From contig OZ038379.1 in the NCBI GenBank assembly GCA_964036045.1, positions 81,622,562-81,686,561 on the forward strand: a stretch of 64,000 nucleotides of DNA, in the 5' to 3' direction. A program made the position numbers and the translations under genes. Shown here piece after piece: positions 1-12,130 of this stretch (its first letter is position 1; each line of letters begins with the position of its first letter). The DNA is from Eutreptiella sp. 'Long Island Sound 2002'. Its lineage: Eukaryota; Euglenozoa; Euglenophyceae; Eutreptiales; Eutreptiaceae. The notes beneath the pieces were generated by a model. That model saw nothing but the letters and a program-made list of their open reading frames with translations. It ran no database searches and was not told the origin of the DNA.

Positions 1-252
1 CCCACCGAGGAGGAGGACACCCGTCCCAAGGTCCTCATCCGTGGAGAGTGGCGCAAGGTGCCGGATGGCTACCCAGCAGATGCATCTGGCCAGCTGGAGC
101 GTGACCAGCTTTTCATTGATGACCTGTGCAAGCAGGTAGTTCCAGAGTTGCGCGCCGCTTGTCAGCTTAACGCCAATCCTGGTGCAAAGCCCAAGTCCGG
201 TGACACAAAAACGGACTTGATCTACAAGCGTGCATTCTGCAACTACTTGTAG
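1..252 (+). CDS. C-terminal end of an unidentified protein (5' truncated by the window)
   Basis: The frame is open from base 1 and ends at a TAG (250-252), so this is the last 83 codons of a gene that begins outside the window. The peptide is normally composed: an acidic start (TEEEDTRPKVLIRGEW), a central LERDQLFIDDLCKQVVPEL stretch that could be helical, and a basic tail ending KRAFCNYL. It has no low-complexity sequence, unlike most of the window, which is why I take it as a real exon. No domain is recognised and function is unknown. The following 80 bases look like a 3' untranslated region. It could also be one exon read into an intron, because the stop is not independently supported. Confidence 0.55.
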   Translation, partial: PTEEEDTRPKVLIRGEWRKVPDGYPADASGQLERDQLFIDDLCKQVVPELRAACQLNANPGAKPKSGDTKTDLIYKRAFCNYL

Positions 253-329
253 CGGGTGCATGTTTTGTGGGCTGTATTTTCCTCCGCCGTTTGGTGTACC
301 AATGGTGGAGCGTATAAGATTGCTATAAT

Positions 330-620
330 ATTGGCCCCATGCCAGTGCCTTGGTGGCCTATAATGGTGGTAGTAGCGTTGGCCATGGCCCTGTCGGGACT
401 CTTTTTCTTGAGCCTGATTTTGTTCCCAGTGCAGGCACACTGGATGTTGGCCATGGCCCTGTCAGGACTCTTCTCTTGGGCCTGATTTTGAGTCTAGTGC
501 CAATGACAACATGTGAAACTATGTTATATTGGCCGAGTCCCAACTAATTGGTGGCCACGCGGAGTACTATGTGCTTTGTGGACTCGGCGTCCCATCGTTA
601 AGGTCGCTATGGGGTGCCGT
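330..620. repeat. Two-copy 69-bp tandem repeat
   Basis: GTTGGCCATGGCCCTGTC recurs at about 377 and 446 (period 69), followed each time by GGACTC, a T-rich stretch and CCTGATTTTG. The flank GGTGGCC also recurs at about 350 and 550. Non-coding in appearance. Confidence 0.6.
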
Positions 621-659
621 ACGGAACCGGGAGCTGTACATATTGCGCATGTATTGCAA

Positions 660-850
660 AGGTTGGATTTCTTTCAATTTTTGAATTTTTTTTATAATTT
701 ACACGACTTACAGCAAAAAAAAAAATTACACGACTTACCACAAAAATTAAAAAATTCAATTTTTTTTATAATTCACACGACTTACAGCAAAAAAAAAAAT
801 TACACGACTATACGGTTTTTTTGTACACGACTTACATTTTTCACACTGGT
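660..850. repeat. A/T-rich tandem repeat with ACACGACTTAC core
   Basis: ACACGACTTACAGC followed by A11 recurs at about 701 and 775 (period 74). Partial copies of ACACGACT occur between and after them. The arms TTTTTTTATAATT and long A runs make the tract strand-asymmetric. No gene is seen here. Confidence 0.6.
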
Positions 851-1700
851 CACTAGGAGCGCCCTGCAGAGCGCACCATTTGTGAAACCTAAAAAAAACT
901 GGGTCTCTTTATGGAAATTTTCGACGATGCGCTCTACGGGGCGGAAAAAAACCAAGACAACACAAGGAGGTGTAAAAATGCAAGCACGGTAAGACCACAC
1001 CCATTGCACCAAAGATAGACGCTTAGCAGGCCCCCTAGAGGTCCTACAGTACTTTGGCGCCTCGTTGCCAAGGCGGAACATACCAAGCCTCCGGCCAAGG
1101 AAGACACGAAATGAGTTTCCTATTGCCCCGTTTGGTGTATCGATTTTGTAGGTGTTGAATTTTTTGCGCTCTGCAGAGCGCAGATTTCACATTTCATCCT
1201 TTTTCACCTTTGCTACTGTCCCTTTCAGCACGAGCAGTTTAGTACTGTCACTTCATAGTTTTCACTGGGGTCTTTGGATGCCCTTAATTTCAATAGTATG
1301 ATTTGCTTCGGTGATAAGTATGAATGAATTTCCATAACAACCATTGCTGCATATCTCTGCCTCACGACTTACCCCCAAAAAATGGCAAATTGGGTACGTA
1401 TGTTTCGCACCGCTAATGCATGTGTGTCGTCACCAAATCCTCTGTTTCGTCCTGTATAGGGCGTGGATTTTCAAACCGAAATGTGCATTCAAAAAGCAGA
1501 TAACATAGAACAATGGGGTGTTTAACCTACTGTTAAAAATGTCCCTAATGCACATGACCAAAAATGGGTATGAAAAAGGACGTTTTAAGATGGTGGTCCG
1601 GTGCGCTCCGGGGGTGCTTTGCCCGTGACCTAAAGAGCCGGCTAAGGCATAACTGGAGGCGGGATGGCTACCATTGTGATTCCCCTGAATCAACATCATA
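850..1700. other. Unassigned non-coding stretch
   Basis: No convincing coding frame was found. The only structure noted is a pair of short GC palindromes: GCGCCCTGCAGAGCGC near 850 and GCGCTCTGCAGAGCGC near 1166. Otherwise it is unremarkable, mildly AT-rich sequence. Confidence 0.4.
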
Positions 1701-1715
1701 CAGAAAAAGGAACTT

Positions 1716-2337
1716 TTACAGCATCATGGCGCAGCTTTCACAAACCCATGAAGGATGCCGAGGAACTCGAGCCAACTTGGCACACCGAAGGTGGTAGGTT
1801 GCTCTGCAAGCATCGCATGACACCGGTTTAAGAGCAATAGTGTCACGTTTTCGGGGAATTGGCTCATCACACATATTGCATACACAACGTTTAACCTTTG
1901 GCTGACATGGGGCTACCTTGGCACCTTGGCACCTATGAAGGGGTTGGGCATGTCCTTGATTGTTGGCCGCACCCTCCTCGCTAGGTGGGGCTGCAAAAGC
2001 CGCTTCACGGTATGCATTTTGGCCTTGTGCAAGTGAAGTAAACACATCCCCCCTTTTAGACAATTGGGTGGGAGGAAACTCTGCACAATCATCCTCCTCA
2101 TCATGCAAAGATGAATCCACTGAAATATTCAACACATCAGCCGAGTGTGAGCTTAGCAAATCTTCATCAAAGATGGTAACTACACTCGCTTCTCGAGGTG
2201 CAAAATTTGGTGGTGAATTGGGTTCCACTTTCATTGCTTGCTTTGCCAGTGGTTGACAAGGTTCTGCTAGTGGTTTGGGGCAAGGCTCGGCTTTGATTTC
2301 GCTCTTGTCTTTAGGATTCTCCGCATTGTACCTACTT
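1716..2337 (-). CDS. PHD-finger protein, partial (C-terminal)
   Basis: The minus-strand frame is open from a stop near 2337 to a TAA at 1716; the first ATG is at 2234. The last 60 residues form a canonical PHD zinc finger (C4HC3). In order they are CNMC, a basic loop, SCDAC, then RATYH, LRC, and after a W, VCESC at the C-terminus. PHD fingers bind histone H3 tails, or occur as accessory domains in proteins of some retroelements. Upstream is an acidic, Ser/Pro-rich disordered region with several E-P-C/K-P-L repeats. The frame runs upstream of the ATG without a start, and the upstream boundary reads AAGTAG/G in the minus direction, which would suit a splice acceptor, so this may be a terminal exon. 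The finger has no missing ligands. Whether it is host or retroelement-derived is unknown; the retrotransposon at 12-27 kb is on the same strand. Confidence 0.6.
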
Positions 2338-2339
2338 CA

Positions 2340-2740
2340 CAACATGGCTGCTTGTGTTTTCACCTTTTTGCCCTTTTGATGATACACCGCACGGTTTGGG
2401 GTACAACACCTACATGTTTCTTTCTTCGACGTTTTGTCAGTATACTAAAAGTGGATGAGGTAACGTTTCTTGGGGAAGAAATGTTATCACCAATCCAGAA
2501 GTGCTATCATGAAATGCTGTGAAGTAGCATTTCTTTGGGAAGAGATGCTACTTGCCACTAGGGTCGGTGATAGCGTTTCTTCATTGAGTACTGTGAGACG
2601 GATAGCGGATATAACCGAAAAAAACTATTTTGTTGGGTCCCTTGCTTATTTGGTGACATCATGAGGTAGACAGGATATGCTCGCATATGTCTTTCTCTGC
2701 CTGTTGACGCGCCCCGCCTTCAGGTAAACTCGCCATTGAG
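2340..2740. repeat. Unassigned region with two short hairpins
   Basis: The only structures seen are AACGTTTCTT/AAGAAATGTT around 2463-2487 and GTAGCATTTCTT/AAGAGATGCTAC around 2526-2552. The two hairpins are related in sequence (both contain a TTTCTT arm), and a third TAGCGTTTCTTC arm lies at about 2571. They may be degraded palindromic repeats. No coding frame is supported. Confidence 0.4.
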
Positions 2741-2741
2741 A

Positions 2742-3180
2742 TCAAGAGAGAGAGGGGGGGGGGGGGGGAGAGGACAGTTTCCAAGGAAAGTGATCATGGC
2801 GACCAATTGTATTCAGTGCGATGGAAGGGTTGTGGGGAAGAAGATGACTCTTGGGAGCCACTTGCACACTTGACACGTTGTCGAGAGTTGGTTGATGCTT
2901 TTGTAGCAAGTGAGCAAGATCGTGCCTTGGCGCGAAGTGTTCGCCTTGGCCTTTGGCACTGATGTCTATCCGAGATCTATTTGTTGGAATTGTGTGTGAC
3001 AATACCCTCAATATTCAAGTTAGGGCTTGGGCTTTGGTTCAGGTTTCCAGGTCTCTAATATTTTGTACTTTTCCAAGTGGGTCTCTTATTGTTTTGGTCG
3101 GGGACATGTCCGAGATTGAACTGAGTCTCTTAAAACGTCTTTTGCTGGTGGGTGTGTTGTCATGAGGGGGGGGGGGGGGT
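2742..3180. other. GA/G-run and unassigned sequence before the first TTGTG array
   Basis: A GAGAGAGAG tract runs into a G run of more than ten (about 2745-2770). The sequence from 2770 to 3160 has no convincing gene. A second G run (about 3165-3178) abuts the TTGTG array. Confidence 0.4.
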
Positions 3181-3670
3181 ATGTTGTGTTGTGTTGTGTT
3201 GTGTTGTGTTGTGTTGTGTTGTGTTGTGTTGTGTCATTCCTTGTTTTGTTTTGGTTTTTTTCCTTACGTCATTTTGTGCAATGTTCTTCTTTTTTATTTT
3301 GTTGTGTTGTGTTGTGTTGTGTTGTGTTGTGTTGTGTTGTGTTGTGTTGTGTTGTGTTGTGTTGTGTTGTGTTGTGTTGTGTTGTGTTGTGTTGTGTTGT
3401 GTTGTGTTGTGTTGTGTTGTGTTGGGTTGGGTTGGGTTGGGTTGGGTTGTGTTGTGTTGTGTTGTGTTGTGTTGTGTTGTGTTGTGTTGTGTTGTGTTGT
3501 GTTTTGTTGTGTTGTGGTGTGTTGTGTTGTGTTGTGTTGTGCTGTGCTGTGTTGTGTTGTGTTGTGTTGTGTTGTGCTGTGTTGTGTTGTGTTGTGTTGT
3601 GTTATGCTGTGTTGTGGTGTGTTGTGTTGTGTTGTGTTGGGTTGGGTTGGGTTGGGTTGTGTTGTGTTGT
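3181..3670 (+). repeat. (TTGTG)n pentanucleotide array, copy 1
   Basis: About 80 units of TTGTG, interrupted by a 60-bp T-rich segment (3237-3300) and by blocks of the variant TTGGG (3421-3448 and 3638-3658). All forward frames are open because the unit has no stop in any register. The resulting VVLCC-type peptides are spurious. Confidence 0.9.
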
Positions 3671-3875
3671 ATTGGTATTGGTATTGGCTGGGCGGTGTAT
3701 ATTCGGGGGGGTGTTTCCCCAGGGATTGTAGCAGTCACCTCATGATGGCGGCAGGACTATACATGTGTGTCATGCCCTCATGAGGACTATGCATACCCAC
3801 CACCGGCCCCATTGCCTCGGCATGGCTCCTTTTGGTAGCCTCGGGGTTGCTGTCCCGCTGCTTTTGCCTTCTTTT
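3671..3875 (+). repeat. Conserved 3' flank of the TTGTG array, copy 1
   Basis: It starts with (TATTGG)n, then GGCGGTGTATATTCGGGG, and runs through CCTCATGATGGCGGCAGGAC to GCTTTTGCC. The same block, about 95% identical by eye, follows the second TTGTG array at 12130-12333. Array plus flank therefore moved or duplicated as a unit. It contains a CCTCATGATGG ... CCTCATGAGG pair. Confidence 0.75.
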
Positions 3876-3879
3876 GGGT

Positions 3880-6800
3880 ATTCGGATTTGGGTAATGATC
3901 AGGAAATGGACGTGGTTTGCGGACCTTAGTGGTTGGGAATGGAGATTCGGGTTAGGGTATTCATCAAGGCTACATATGGTCTTTAGACCTTACTGGTTTG
4001 GAATTAGGATTGGGTTTCGGGTTTCGTTGAGGCTGAACCCACATACCGGGGGGGGCTGACGACTCTCTTTTTGTGCAATGGTGATTGGTTGCCTGTTCGG
4101 CTGCCGTAGGATGGGCCTGTCGCCTTTTGATGAGTTTTGATGGTTTGTTGATGGTTTTTTTCTGAAGCTTGACGTGATCAGTGATTGGTTACCTACGGTG
4201 ACCTTCTCTGTTATTGCACAAACTGATTCTGTGATATGCCATGTTGGTTTACTTCTGTAGGGTGGGGGGGGGGGGCTTACCTGATGAGAGTGCTAAGGCC
4301 TTGATGAATGATTGCGTCTTTGGACTATTATTATTATTATTCTCATTATTTTCTGTGATTGCACGAAGCCGGCGTTATAGTTTGTGTGTGCGCACTGGTA
4401 GGCTCATTTTCCGTAATTGGGCATACATTTCTGGGGTCCGTCTTGAGTCATGTTTGAACATTACATATGATTGCATACCATGGGGGTCATACTCTCTGAT
4501 TGTACATCAACAAAGTTTCATGGTAGAGGAGGAGCTTGCGTCCTAGCAAAGCGGGCAAGTGGATGAGGCGTAATCAGATAAAGTCAACCTTTCATTTTCG
4601 TTCGGGAGTGCACTGGTGAATCACCGTTGTGCCTCAACTACACTGAAGTCAAGCTGAGATGCGGCTTCAGGAGAGACGGCGTACGGGAATATGATGCGGG
4701 TGGGCCTCATACCATTCCGTCAAACTCTGATGTATCCATTTTTGCACTGAAGACTGGATTTCTCACATACAGGAGGTCTCATACCATCTTATAAAAGTTC
4801 GATGTTTCCCTTCTTGCATAGGATAGTGGATTTTCTGGAATGCACATGCACTCATACCATGCCATCAGACTCTGACGTATCTTTTCAATGACGTCGGACT
4901 CCGGTGTCTCTTTTCAGTTTCGGATTCCGGTAATGATCACGTTGAACACGTGGTATGCGGACCTTAGTGGTTTTGAATTCAGATTCGGATTCGGGTTTTG
5001 ATTTGGTCAAACACGTGGTCCGTGGACCTGACCGGTTGGAAATTTGGATTCCGATTTTGGTGTTGTTTAAGGTGAACCCACATACCAGAGCCTCATAATG
5101 TGTTGAGCAGGGCAAGCTTGTGGCTTGTAGACCTTCCCGGTTCGGAATTCGGGGTCGGGTTTGGGTAATGATCACGGCGTGCATGCGGTCTGTGAACCTG
5201 AACTGTTGGGAATGTAGATTCACATTCTGGTATTGATCGGGCCAAACACGTGGTCTGCGGATCTGACTAGCTTGGACTTTGGATTCCAATTCGCGGATTG
5301 TTTAGGGTGAACCCACATACTCAAGCATCATGATGTTTTACGCTGCTTGCTGTGGGAGTGGTGGTGGTGGGGAGGGTGATGTCTCTATTTTTGTGCGATG
5401 GTGATTGGTCGCCTGTGTGGTTGTCTTGGAACATGCCTATTGCCTTTTGATGAGTTTTGATAGTTTGTTGATGGTTTTTTTTTGTATCTTGACGTAATCA
5501 GTGATTGCTTACCTACGGTGATCTTCTCTGTTATTGCACACACTGATTCTGTGATATGCCATGTTGGTTTACTTCTGTAGGGCGGGGGAGGGGGTTCATA
5601 CCCGTTGAGAGTGATGAGCCCATGCTGAATGTTTGCGTCTTTGGGTTATTATTATTAGTATTACTTATGCTCTGCTTCACATTCCGTTCTGTGATTGCAC
5701 ACTGCCGGGGTTAATTCATTTGTATGCATACTGCTAGGCTCATTTTCTGTGCTTGGACATACATTTCTGGGGTGCGTCTTGAGTCATCTTTCATCATTAC
5801 ATATGATTGTATACCATCGGGGTCATACTCTGTGATTGTACATCCACCGAGTTTCATGGCACATGAAGAGCTTTCGTCCTAACCAAACGGGAAAGTGGAT
5901 GAGGAGCAAGGAGATCAACTCAGCCTTTCATTTTCGTTCGGGCGTGCATTGGTGAATCACCGTTTTGCCTCTACTACACTGAAGTCAAGTTGAGATGCAG
6001 CTTCAAAAGGCGAGCGGGAAGATGATATGGGGGGTGCTCATACCAATCCGTCAAATGGTGATGTATCCATTCTTGCACTGAAGATTGGATTTCTCAGATA
6101 GTGGAGTACTCATACCCACCAATGAGAGTTCGACGTTTCCCCTCCATAGGACATTGCCGCCTTCTTGAAGAGGACACTAGATTTCTGAAACGCACCTGAA
6201 CTCATACCATGCCATCGGACTCTGATGTATCTTCTCCATGACGTCGGACTCTGATGTCTCTTTTACTTAGTTGTTTGGTATTCATATTTGGATTTGATCA
6301 GGTGGAACCCGTGGTCTATGGACCTTGCTAGTTGGGAATTCTGACTCGGATTTGGGTAATGATCAGGACGTGCACACGGTCAGCCGACCTTAGTGGTGAA
6401 GAATCGGGTATTGATCAGGGCAAGCACTTGGTCTGCGGACCTTACCGGTTTGACATTCGGATCTGGATATGGGTAAGGATCAGGACATGAACGCGATCTG
6501 CGGACCTTACTGGTTGGGAATTCAGGTTTGGATTCGGATGCGCGTATTGTTTAGGGTGAACCAACATACCAGAGCGTCATAATGTATTCCGCTCCTTCAT
6601 GTGGGAGTGGTGGTGTGTGTGTGGGGGTGATGCCTCTCTTGTTGTGCGATGGTGATTGGTGGCCCGTTTGGCTGCCATAGGATGGGCCCATTGCCTTTTG
6701 TTGCCTTTTGATGGTTTGTTGGTGGTTTCCTTCTGTATCTTGACGTGATCAGTGATTGCTTACCTACGGTGACCTTCTGTTTTATTGCACACACTGATTT

Positions 6801-9800
6801 TGTGATATGCCATGTTGGTTTACTTCTGTAGGGACGGGGGGAGGTCTTGCATGATGAGAATGATGAGGCCTTGATGAATGTTTGCGTATTTGGATTATTA
6901 TTATCATTATTTTTTGTGATTGCCCGCAGCTGGTGTCAAATTTTTATGTATGCACACTGCGAGGTTCATTTTCTGTGATTGGACATACATTTCCAGGGAC
7001 CGGTCTGCGTCATGTTTCATCGTTACATATGATTGCATACCATCCGGGTCATACTCTCTGATTGTACATCAAGGGAGTTTCACGGCAGAGGAGAAGCTTT
7101 CGTTCTAACAGAGTGGGCAAGTGGATGAGGTGTAAGTTCATCCTTTCAACCTTTCATTTTCGTTCGGGGGTTCACTGATGAATCACCGTTGCGGCTCAAC
7201 TACAGTGATGTCAAGCGGAGACGCGGCTTTAGGAGAGACGGCGAGCGGGCAGATGATATGGGTGGGTCTCATACCATTCCGTCAAACTGCGATGTATCCC
7301 TTTTTTCACTAAAGACCGGATTTCTGAAATACATGAGGACTCATACCATCCTATCAGACTTCGATGTTTCCCTTCTTGCATATGACCGTGGATTTCTGGA
7401 ATGCACACGAACTCATACCATGCCATAGGACTCTGATATATCATGTCCATGACGTCGGACTGTGATGTGTGCTTTCCTTTGTGGTTGGGTATTCAGATTT
7501 GGATTCAATTTTGATCAGGTCAAACGCGTGGCCTGTGGACGTGACCGATTGGGAGTTCACATTCGGATTTGGGTAATGATCAGGACGTGCACGTGGTGTG
7601 CAGACCTTAGTGGTTGAGAATCAGGGATTGATCAGGGCAAGCACGTGGTCTGCGGACCTTACCGGTTTGGAATTCGGATTCGGATTTGGGTAGTAATCAT
7701 GACATGAACGCTGTGTGCGGACCTTAGTGGTTGGGAATTCAGATTCGGATTCGGGTATTGATCAGGGCGCACACGTGGTCTGTGGAGCTTACTGGTTTGG
7801 AATTTCGATTCACATTTGGGTATTGTTTAGGGTGAATCCACTTATCAGAGCATTATGATGTTTTCCGCTGCTTGCTGTGGGAGGGGTGGTGGTTGGGGGG
7901 GATGTAAGGACTCTCTTATCGTACGATGGTGATTGGTGGCTCGTTTGGCCGTCTTAGCATGAGCCTATTGCCTTTTTATGAGTTTTGATGGTTTGATGAT
8001 GCTTTCCTTCTGTATCTTGACGTGATCAGTGATTTCTTACCTACGGTGACCTTCTCTGTTATTGCACACACTGATACCGTGATATGCCATATTGGTTTAC
8101 TTCTGTGGGAGGCGACGGGGTCATACCTGATGAGAGTGATGGGGCCTTGATGAATGTTTGCGTCCTTGGAATATTATTATTATTATCTTTTTATGCTGTG
8201 CTCCACTATCCATTCTGTGGTTGCACGCAGCCCCGGTTAAATTTTTGTGTATGCACACGGCCACGTTCATTTTCTGTGATTGAACATACACTTCAGGGGA
8301 CCGTCCTGAGTCTGAATCATGTTTCATCATTGCATATAATCGTATACCATCTAGGTCAGACTCTGATTGTACATCAACGGGGTTTCACGGAGGATAAAGA
8401 CCTTTCGTTCCAACAAAGGGGGCAAGTGGATGAGGCGTAAGGTGGTAAATTCAACCTTTCATTTTAGTTCGGGGCTGCACTGGTGAATCACCATTGTGCC
8501 TCAACTACACTGAAGTCAAGCGGAGATGCGGCTTCACGAGAGACGGCGGGCGGGCAAATGATATGGGTGGGGCTCATACCATTCCGTGAAATGGTGATGT
8601 ATCCATTTTGGCAGTGAAGACCGGAATTCTGAAATACATGAGGACTCATACCATCCTATCAAACTTGGATGTTTTCCTTCTTGCATAGGACCGTGGAATT
8701 CTGGAATGCACATGCACTCATACCATGCCATCGGACTCTGATGTATCATTTGCCGGACGTCGGACTCTGATGTTTCCTTTCCTTAGTTTGTTGGTATTTA
8801 GATTTGGATTCTATTTCTCATTAGGTCTAACACGTGGACTGTGGACCTTATCAGTTGGGAGTGCGGATTAGGATTTGGGTAATGATCAGGACGTGCACGT
8901 AGTCAGCGGACCTTAGTGGTTGGGAATTCAGATTCGGATTCGGGTATTGATGAGGGCAAGGACGTGGTCTGCGGACCTTACCGGTTTGGAATTCGGATTT
9001 GGATTGGGGTAATGAGCAGGACATGCACGCAGTTTGCGGACCTTAGTGGTTGGGAGTGCAGAATCCGATTGGGGTATTGATTATTATCATGAGGTGATTC
9101 TGTGTCGTAACACTTCGATGCCCTCTTCCCTGTATAGGGCTCTCGATTTCCAGGATTAACTTGATTGTATAACATTCCGTTCCACCTTGATGCATCTTGT
9201 TCTGCATTGGAAGCTAGATTCTTGAGATGCCTATGAGATCATACCGTTCTTCTTGACTTTGATGTTTCCTTTTCGACATCGGGCATTGTCGGAGATACTA
9301 AGGAGCCCATACCATATCGACGAACTGAGATCAATCCATTCATGCACTGGGCACTGGATTTCGCCTTTCTTTCAGGGAAGGGAGGGAAGAAGGGAGGGAA
9401 GTCAGCACTTCGGATTGGGTCATGGGTATTGAATCGGGAATGGAGAAGGATAGGAAGGGTTGCTCTCTTCCATGCTGTTTACGGGAGTAGGAGGCGCGGG
9501 GGGGGTTCATGGTGCTTGTGCTTTATGCCTTGGTGCGCTGATGATTGTTTGTTTGTTTGGCGGCGGATGGGCTTGCTCTTTGATGGATTTTGATGATGTT
9601 TGGATGGTTTGCTATGGTTACTTGATGCGATGTTGTTGTGTGTTGTTTCGACTGCGATGCACTTTAAGCGAGCTATTGAGCTGTGAAGATTGGATTGTTC
9701 GACGCCTCTGGTACTCAGTTCGCGATTTTATTTCGTACTGCTTGGTGCTTCTCTCTTGTTCAAGGATCGGCGGTTGTGTTGCAGCGATGCATAGAGATTT

Positions 9801-10920
9801 TGTGGCTCTGGTATTCTTGTTCCTTTCCTTCACTCAGCCTGTCAGCTACTAATGGGTGCGATGTCTCACTGCAGCGTTGATCATGTCATGTTATCCTCCA
9901 TAGTGATTTTGTGATTTCCTTTTGGCTCTCTAGGTTTTCTGGAATTGATGGATCGGGAATGTTGTCACGATATAAACAGACCATTGTGGCTGTGACGTTC
10001 TCCTTTTCTTACTCCATCTCAGGTTCTCCGGTATTGTGCGCCCGGGATTGTACAAGAGTGGTTGCGACCTATGAAAATCAGGGGGGAATTAATATTCGAA
10101 CTTGGGAAGTAATTCAGGATATGGGTGACCCACTATCTTATTGATGTGGTGTTCGGATTCGAAGTTGGGTACCGAGTAGGGCAAGCACGTGGTCTACGGA
10201 CCTTACTAGTTTCGAATTCAGATTCGCATTTGGGTGATGATGAGGACGTGCACGCGATTTGTAGACCTTAGTGATTAAGAATTCAGATTCGGGTTTGGAT
10301 CAGGGCGAGCAAGTGGTTTGCGGATCTTAATGGTTTGGAAATTTGGGTTCGGATTCGGGTAACGATCACGACATGCACGCGGTCTGTGAACCTTCGTGGT
10401 TGGGAATTCAGATTCAGATTTGGGTTTGGATCCGGTCGAACACGCGGTCTACGGACCTTACTACTAGTTACTACTACTAGTACTAGTTCGTATTTCGGAT
10501 TCGGATTGGGGTAATGATCAGGACGTGCATGCGGTTTGCGGACCTCAGTGGTTGGAAATTCAGATTCGGGTTTTGATCAGGGCGAGCACGTGGTCCGCGG
10601 ACCTTATTGGTTTGAAGATTTGGGTTTGGATTGGGGTAACGATCAGGACGTGCCCACGGTCTGTGGACCTTGGTGGTTGGGTATTCAGATTCGGATTTGG
10701 GTTTTGATCAGGTCGAACACGTGGTCTACGGACCTTACTAGTTTGAATTTCGGTTTCGGATTTGGGTAATGATCAGGACGCGCATGCGCTCTGCGGACCT
10801 TAGTGGTTGGAAATTCAGATTCGGATTCGGGCATTGGCCAGGGCAAACACGTGGTCTACGGACCTTACTGGTTTGGAATTTGGATTCGGATTTGGGTGTA
10901 TGTGGTCTGCGGACCATTCC
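3880..10920. repeat. Higher-order satellite (about 1.27-kb unit built on GCGGACCTTA monomers)
   Basis: A short monomer of about 80-85 bp (TGATCAGGACGTGCAC, GCGGTCTGCGGACCTTA, GTGGTTGGGAATTCAGA, TTCGGATTYGGGT) forms blocks at about 3.9-4.05, 4.9-5.3, 6.26-6.57, 7.47-7.85, 8.77-9.08 and 10.15-10.91 kb. Between blocks lies a second conserved segment with GACGTGATCAGTGATTG, CTACGGTGACCTTCT and GTGATATGCCATGTTGG. It occurs at about 4174, 5494, 6745 and 8019, giving a higher-order period of 1.25-1.32 kb. A diverged fifth copy spans about 9.34-10.14 kb. Short ORFs inside it (for example 9460-9852) fall in repeat sequence and are not genes. Confidence 0.8.
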
Positions 10921-11455
10921 GTTTAACTTCAATGTTTCTTTCCTTGCTTAGGACAGTGTAGTTTTGGGATATGACGCTCATTTATTCTTTTGAACCGTGA
11001 CTCGCCCGCACATCGATGAGCAATACCTTGGTGCTTGTTACCACTTGAAGGCTTATCTTACTTGACCTGTGTGGTTATCTCGGTGACCATTCTTTGAACC
11101 ACCCTTTGATCGACTCGTGAAGTGTTTTATGTCTTACAGGAATCTGCTTTACGAGGGATGAGAATTCACATACTAGTGTTTTGCAAGCATTATTTGTCCT
11201 GAGAGAGCGAGATGGTGATTGGGGGTAAGAGGGGAGCTGGTGGGTGGGAGGAACTGAACTAGAACAGGCTTGTGAACCATGTGCTATAGTACTGTTACTT
11301 GTACCGTCGCTGAGGCTCGACAGTTTTTCCGCACACACCCAGCCATTTAACAAGGAGGGCTGCCCCACCGGCGCCGCGAGCTTGCTAGGCCCGGCCTGAC
11401 GGGAAGTGGCATGAACGAATAGAGTAGTCCATAGACAACAACTGCCATTGGACAG
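10920..11455. other. Unassigned spacer before the second TTGTG array
   Basis: Single-copy-looking sequence with no coding frame that I trust. A long minus-strand frame runs out of the TTGTG array into it, but most of that frame is repeat-encoded Thr-Gln-His. Confidence 0.35.
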
Positions 11456-12130
11456 GACCCCGCCACCCCCAGTTTGTGTGGTGTTGTGTTGTGTTGTGTT
11501 GTGTTGTGTTGTGTTGTGTTGTGTTGTGTTGTGTTGTGTTGTTTTGTGTTGTGTTGTGTTGTGTTGTGTTGTGTTGTGTTGTGTTGTGTTGTGTTGTGTT
11601 GTGTTGTGTTGTGTTGTGTTGTGTTGTGTTGTGTTGTGTTGTGTTTTGTTGTGTTGTGTTGTGTTGTGTTGTGTTGTGGTGTGTTGTGTTGTGTTGGATT
11701 GGGTTGGGTTGGGTTGTATTGTGTTGTGTTGTGTTGTGTTGTGTTGTGTTGTGTTGTGTTGTGTTGTGTTGTGTGATGTTGTGTGGTGTGGTGTGGTGTG
11801 CTGTGGTGTGGTCTGGTGTGGTGTGGTGTGGTGTGGTGTGGTGTGGTGTTGTGTTGTGTTGTTTTGTGTTGTGTTGTGTTGTGTTGTGTTGTGTCGTATC
11901 GTGTCGTGTCGTGTTGTGTCGTGTCGTGTCGTGTTGTGTCGTGTCGTGTCGTGTCGTGTCGTGTCGTGTTGTGTCGTGTCGTGTCGTGTCGTGTCGTGTC
12001 GTGTAGTGTGGTGTGGGGTTGGGTTGGGTTGGGTTGGGTTGGGTTGGGTTGGGTTGGGTTGGGTTGGGTTGTGTTGTGTTGGGTTGGGTTGTGTTGTGTT
12101 GGCTTGCGTTGGGTTGGGTTGTGTTGTGTT
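11456..12130 (+). repeat. (TTGTG)n array, copy 2, with variant blocks
   Basis: Homogeneous TTGTG (11474-11775) gives way to GTGTG-type blocks (11776-11850), TTGTG, then TCGTG blocks (11893-12004), and finally TTGGG (12016-12070 and later). Each variant is locally homogenised, which points to successive slippage or conversion events. Long ORFs in all three forward frames and one reverse frame are artefacts of the repeat. Confidence 0.9.

Noticed and set aside
3152-3783. VVLCC-type ORFs (plus) and Thr-Gln-His ORFs (minus) over the TTGTG arrays, also at 11075-12250
   Set aside because: Frames open only through a stop-free pentamer; no unique sequence.
9460-9852. 130-codon Cys/Leu-rich membrane-like ORF
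   Set aside because: Lies in a diverged copy of the higher-order satellite unit, and the other copies are not open.
12016-12070. Telomere (TTGGG)n
   Set aside because: Short, internal and continuous with TTGTG variants; most likely a local variant of the array.
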